A stretch of 64,000 bases of DNA from Mycobacteroides franklinii. Its GTDB lineage: Bacteria; Actinomycetota; Actinomycetes; Mycobacteriales; Mycobacteriaceae. Of this stretch, positions 62,912 through 64,000 are shown piece by piece (positions within the stretch are counted from its first letter, which is position 1; each line of letters opens with the position of its first letter). The stretch lies in the NCBI RefSeq assembly GCF_002013895.1, contig NZ_MAFQ01000001.1:186001-250000 (forward strand), written 5' to 3'. The translations under genes and the position numbers were made by a program. A model generated the notes under the pieces. The model did not search any database. It saw only the letters and a list, made by a program, of their open reading frames with translations, and was not told the DNA's origin.

Positions 62912-63718
62912 ATGTCTGAACATTGGACCGTCCTGGTCACCGGCGCCTCCAGCGGGATCGGCGCGAGCGCGGCCCGGATATTCGTCGAGCGCGGACACCG
63001 CGTATTCGGTACCAGTCGCAACCCGGAGACCGTCGCCCATCGGATCCCGGGGGTGCAGTATCTGCGGCTCGACCAGACGGACAAGGCGAGCATCGCCGAC
63101 TGCGTGGCACAAGCGGGCGAGGTGGACATCCTCGTCAACAATGCCGGCGAGAGTCAGATCGGTGCGCTCGAAGACGTCTCCGTCGACGACTTCGAAAAGC
63201 TCTACACCACCAATGTCTTTGGGCCGGTTGCGCTCACCAAGGCAGTGCTGCCCGGTATGAGGGAACGACGCCGTGGCGCCATCATCATGGTGGGTTCGAT
63301 GGCGGGCACCTTGCACGTCCCGTTCCGGTCGACCTATAGCTCGGCGAAATCGGCGTTGCATACGGTGGCCGACTGTCTGCGCTACGAGGTTGCGCCGTTC
63401 GGGATCACCGTGAGCACGGTGGAGCCCGGTGTCATCGCGACAGGAATCGAGACGCGACGTAACCGTATTGTCCCTGAGGGATCCGCCTACCGCGAAGCGT
63501 TCCAGACGGTGGACGCGGCCATGGCCGCGCGGGAAGAGCACGGCATGGCCACCGACGACTTGGGGCGCCTCATCGTCGATGTGGCCTTGAATCCGGACCC
63601 GAAACCCTTGTACGCCAAGGGGAGTAATGCCCCACTCATCATGGCCGCAGAGCGGCTGCTACCCGCCCGGCTGTTCCTGAAATTCCTGGCGCGCATGCAC
63701 GGGCTGAAGGTGCGATAA
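62912..63718 (+). CDS. short-chain dehydrogenase/reductase
   Basis: A 268-residue classical SDR: T-G-A-S-S-G-I-G (10-17), N-N-A-G, and Y142-S-S-A-K146. The C-terminus L-F-L-K-F-L-A-R-M-H-G-L-K-V-R is hydrophobic and basic, hinting at membrane contact. Substrate unknown. It is followed after two bases by purU. Confidence 0.9.
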   Translation: MSEHWTVLVTGASSGIGASAARIFVERGHRVFGTSRNPETVAHRIPGVQYLRLDQTDKASIADCVAQAGEVDILVNNAGESQIGALEDVSVDDFEKLYTTNVFGPVALTKAVLPGMRERRRGAIIMVGSMAGTLHVPFRSTYSSAKSALHTVADCLRYEVAPFGITVSTVEPGVIATGIETRRNRIVPEGSAYREAFQTVDAAMAAREEHGMATDDLGRLIVDVALNPDPKPLYAKGSNAPLIMAAERLLPARLFLKFLARMHGLKVR

Positions 63719-63720
63719 GC

Positions 63721-64000
63721 ATGTTTCCCCAGGGTATGCACCCCACCGGATCGTCAGACGCATTTCACTCCAAGGACATCGGCAGGCTGCTGCTGCAATG
63801 CCCGGACCGGATCGGAGTGGTGGCCGCCGTCAGCGCCTTCCTGGCCGATGCCGGCGCGAGCATCATCTCGCTGGCGCAGTACTCGACGGAACCTCAGGGC
63901 GGCTGGTTCATGCAGCGCACGGTTTTTCACCGCTCCGGACTCACCGCCGCGCGCGAGGATTTGGAGCGCAAGTTCGCCTCCATCGCTGAGGAATTCGACA
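63721..64000 (+). CDS. purU: formyltetrahydrofolate deformylase, N-terminal part (runs off window)
   Basis: About 93 codons are visible: an ACT domain with L-L-L-Q-C-P-D-R-I-G-V-V-A-A-V-S-A-F-L and A-S-I-I-S-L-A-Q-Y-S-T, then G-G-W-F-M-Q-R-T-V-F, which is characteristic of PurU. The enzyme splits 10-formyl-THF to formate and THF for purine synthesis balance. The start is ATG 63721; an inner ATG at 63736 is possible. The catalytic C-terminal domain is outside the window. Confidence 0.88.
   Translation, partial: MFPQGMHPTGSSDAFHSKDIGRLLLQCPDRIGVVAAVSAFLADAGASIISLAQYSTEPQGGWFMQRTVFHRSGLTAAREDLERKFASIAEEFD

Overview
The window reads as a mycobacterial chromosome of moderate GC. Its gene order follows the M. 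tuberculosis Rv1095 to Rv1112 block (phoH2, polysaccharide deacetylase, fum, glpX, DUF4245, xseB/xseA, lipid-droplet protein, ispH, DUF6542, ychF), and later the Rv1156 to Rv1159 block (HhH-GPD protein, Ala/Pro-rich secreted protein, pimE) and the Rv0846c to Rv0849 copper block. I infer a rapidly growing Mycobacteroides-type organism (abscessus/chelonae group). That placement rests on recalled synteny, not on a search. I saw no rRNA, tRNA, CRISPR array, integrase or insertion sequence.

Layout. 0-4 kb: end of phoH2, a secreted CE4 deacetylase and a penicillin-acylase-type Ntn hydrolase, then a CsbD stress protein. 4.2-8.1 kb: an envelope-stress locus of overlapping small genes rich in Asp23/Gls24-type domains, divergent from an ECF sigma factor that is translationally coupled to another Asp23-like protein. 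8.1-12.4 kb: fumC, glpX, DUF4245 and a PLP D-threonine-aldolase-like enzyme. 12.5-18.3 kb: a coupled operon (cytochrome P450, SDR, alpha/beta hydrolase, Baeyer-Villiger monooxygenase, MerR regulator) behind a perfect 24-bp inverted repeat. 18.3-28 kb: xseB/xseA, lipid-droplet protein, ispH, DUF6542, cstA with ybdD, a cluster of small secreted or membrane proteins, DUF488 and ychF.

28-37 kb: small accessory enzymes, including a frameshifted VOC gene; then a RicR-type copper locus in which mmcO diverges from lpqS-cysK2-MFS across a promoter region with two 17-bp ATACCCC-N3-RGGGTAT boxes; then a Uup-type ABC-F protein. 37-41.4 kb: a 41-residue protein, DoxX, a GT39-like membrane glycosyltransferase, a WS/DGAT-like protein and a PhnB-like protein. 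41.4-46.9 kb: two divergent type VII secretion-associated modules, each with a small helical YxxxE protein, a WxG protein and a lipoprotein. The rightward module lies in a clearly AT-richer stretch and looks acquired.

47-64 kb: an mmpL-tetR pair with an operator-like promoter, tpx, a four-gene methyltransferase operon, DUF5302, an acyltransferase-3 protein, an XRE-type protein, an MFS pump, a third type VII-associated gene pair, a decayed duplicate of the HhH-GPD gene beside the intact copy, the pimE locus, an SDR and the start of purU. Recurrent themes are cell-envelope maintenance and stress, copper defence, lipid or ketone oxidation, and orphan type VII substrates without a secretion core in the window.
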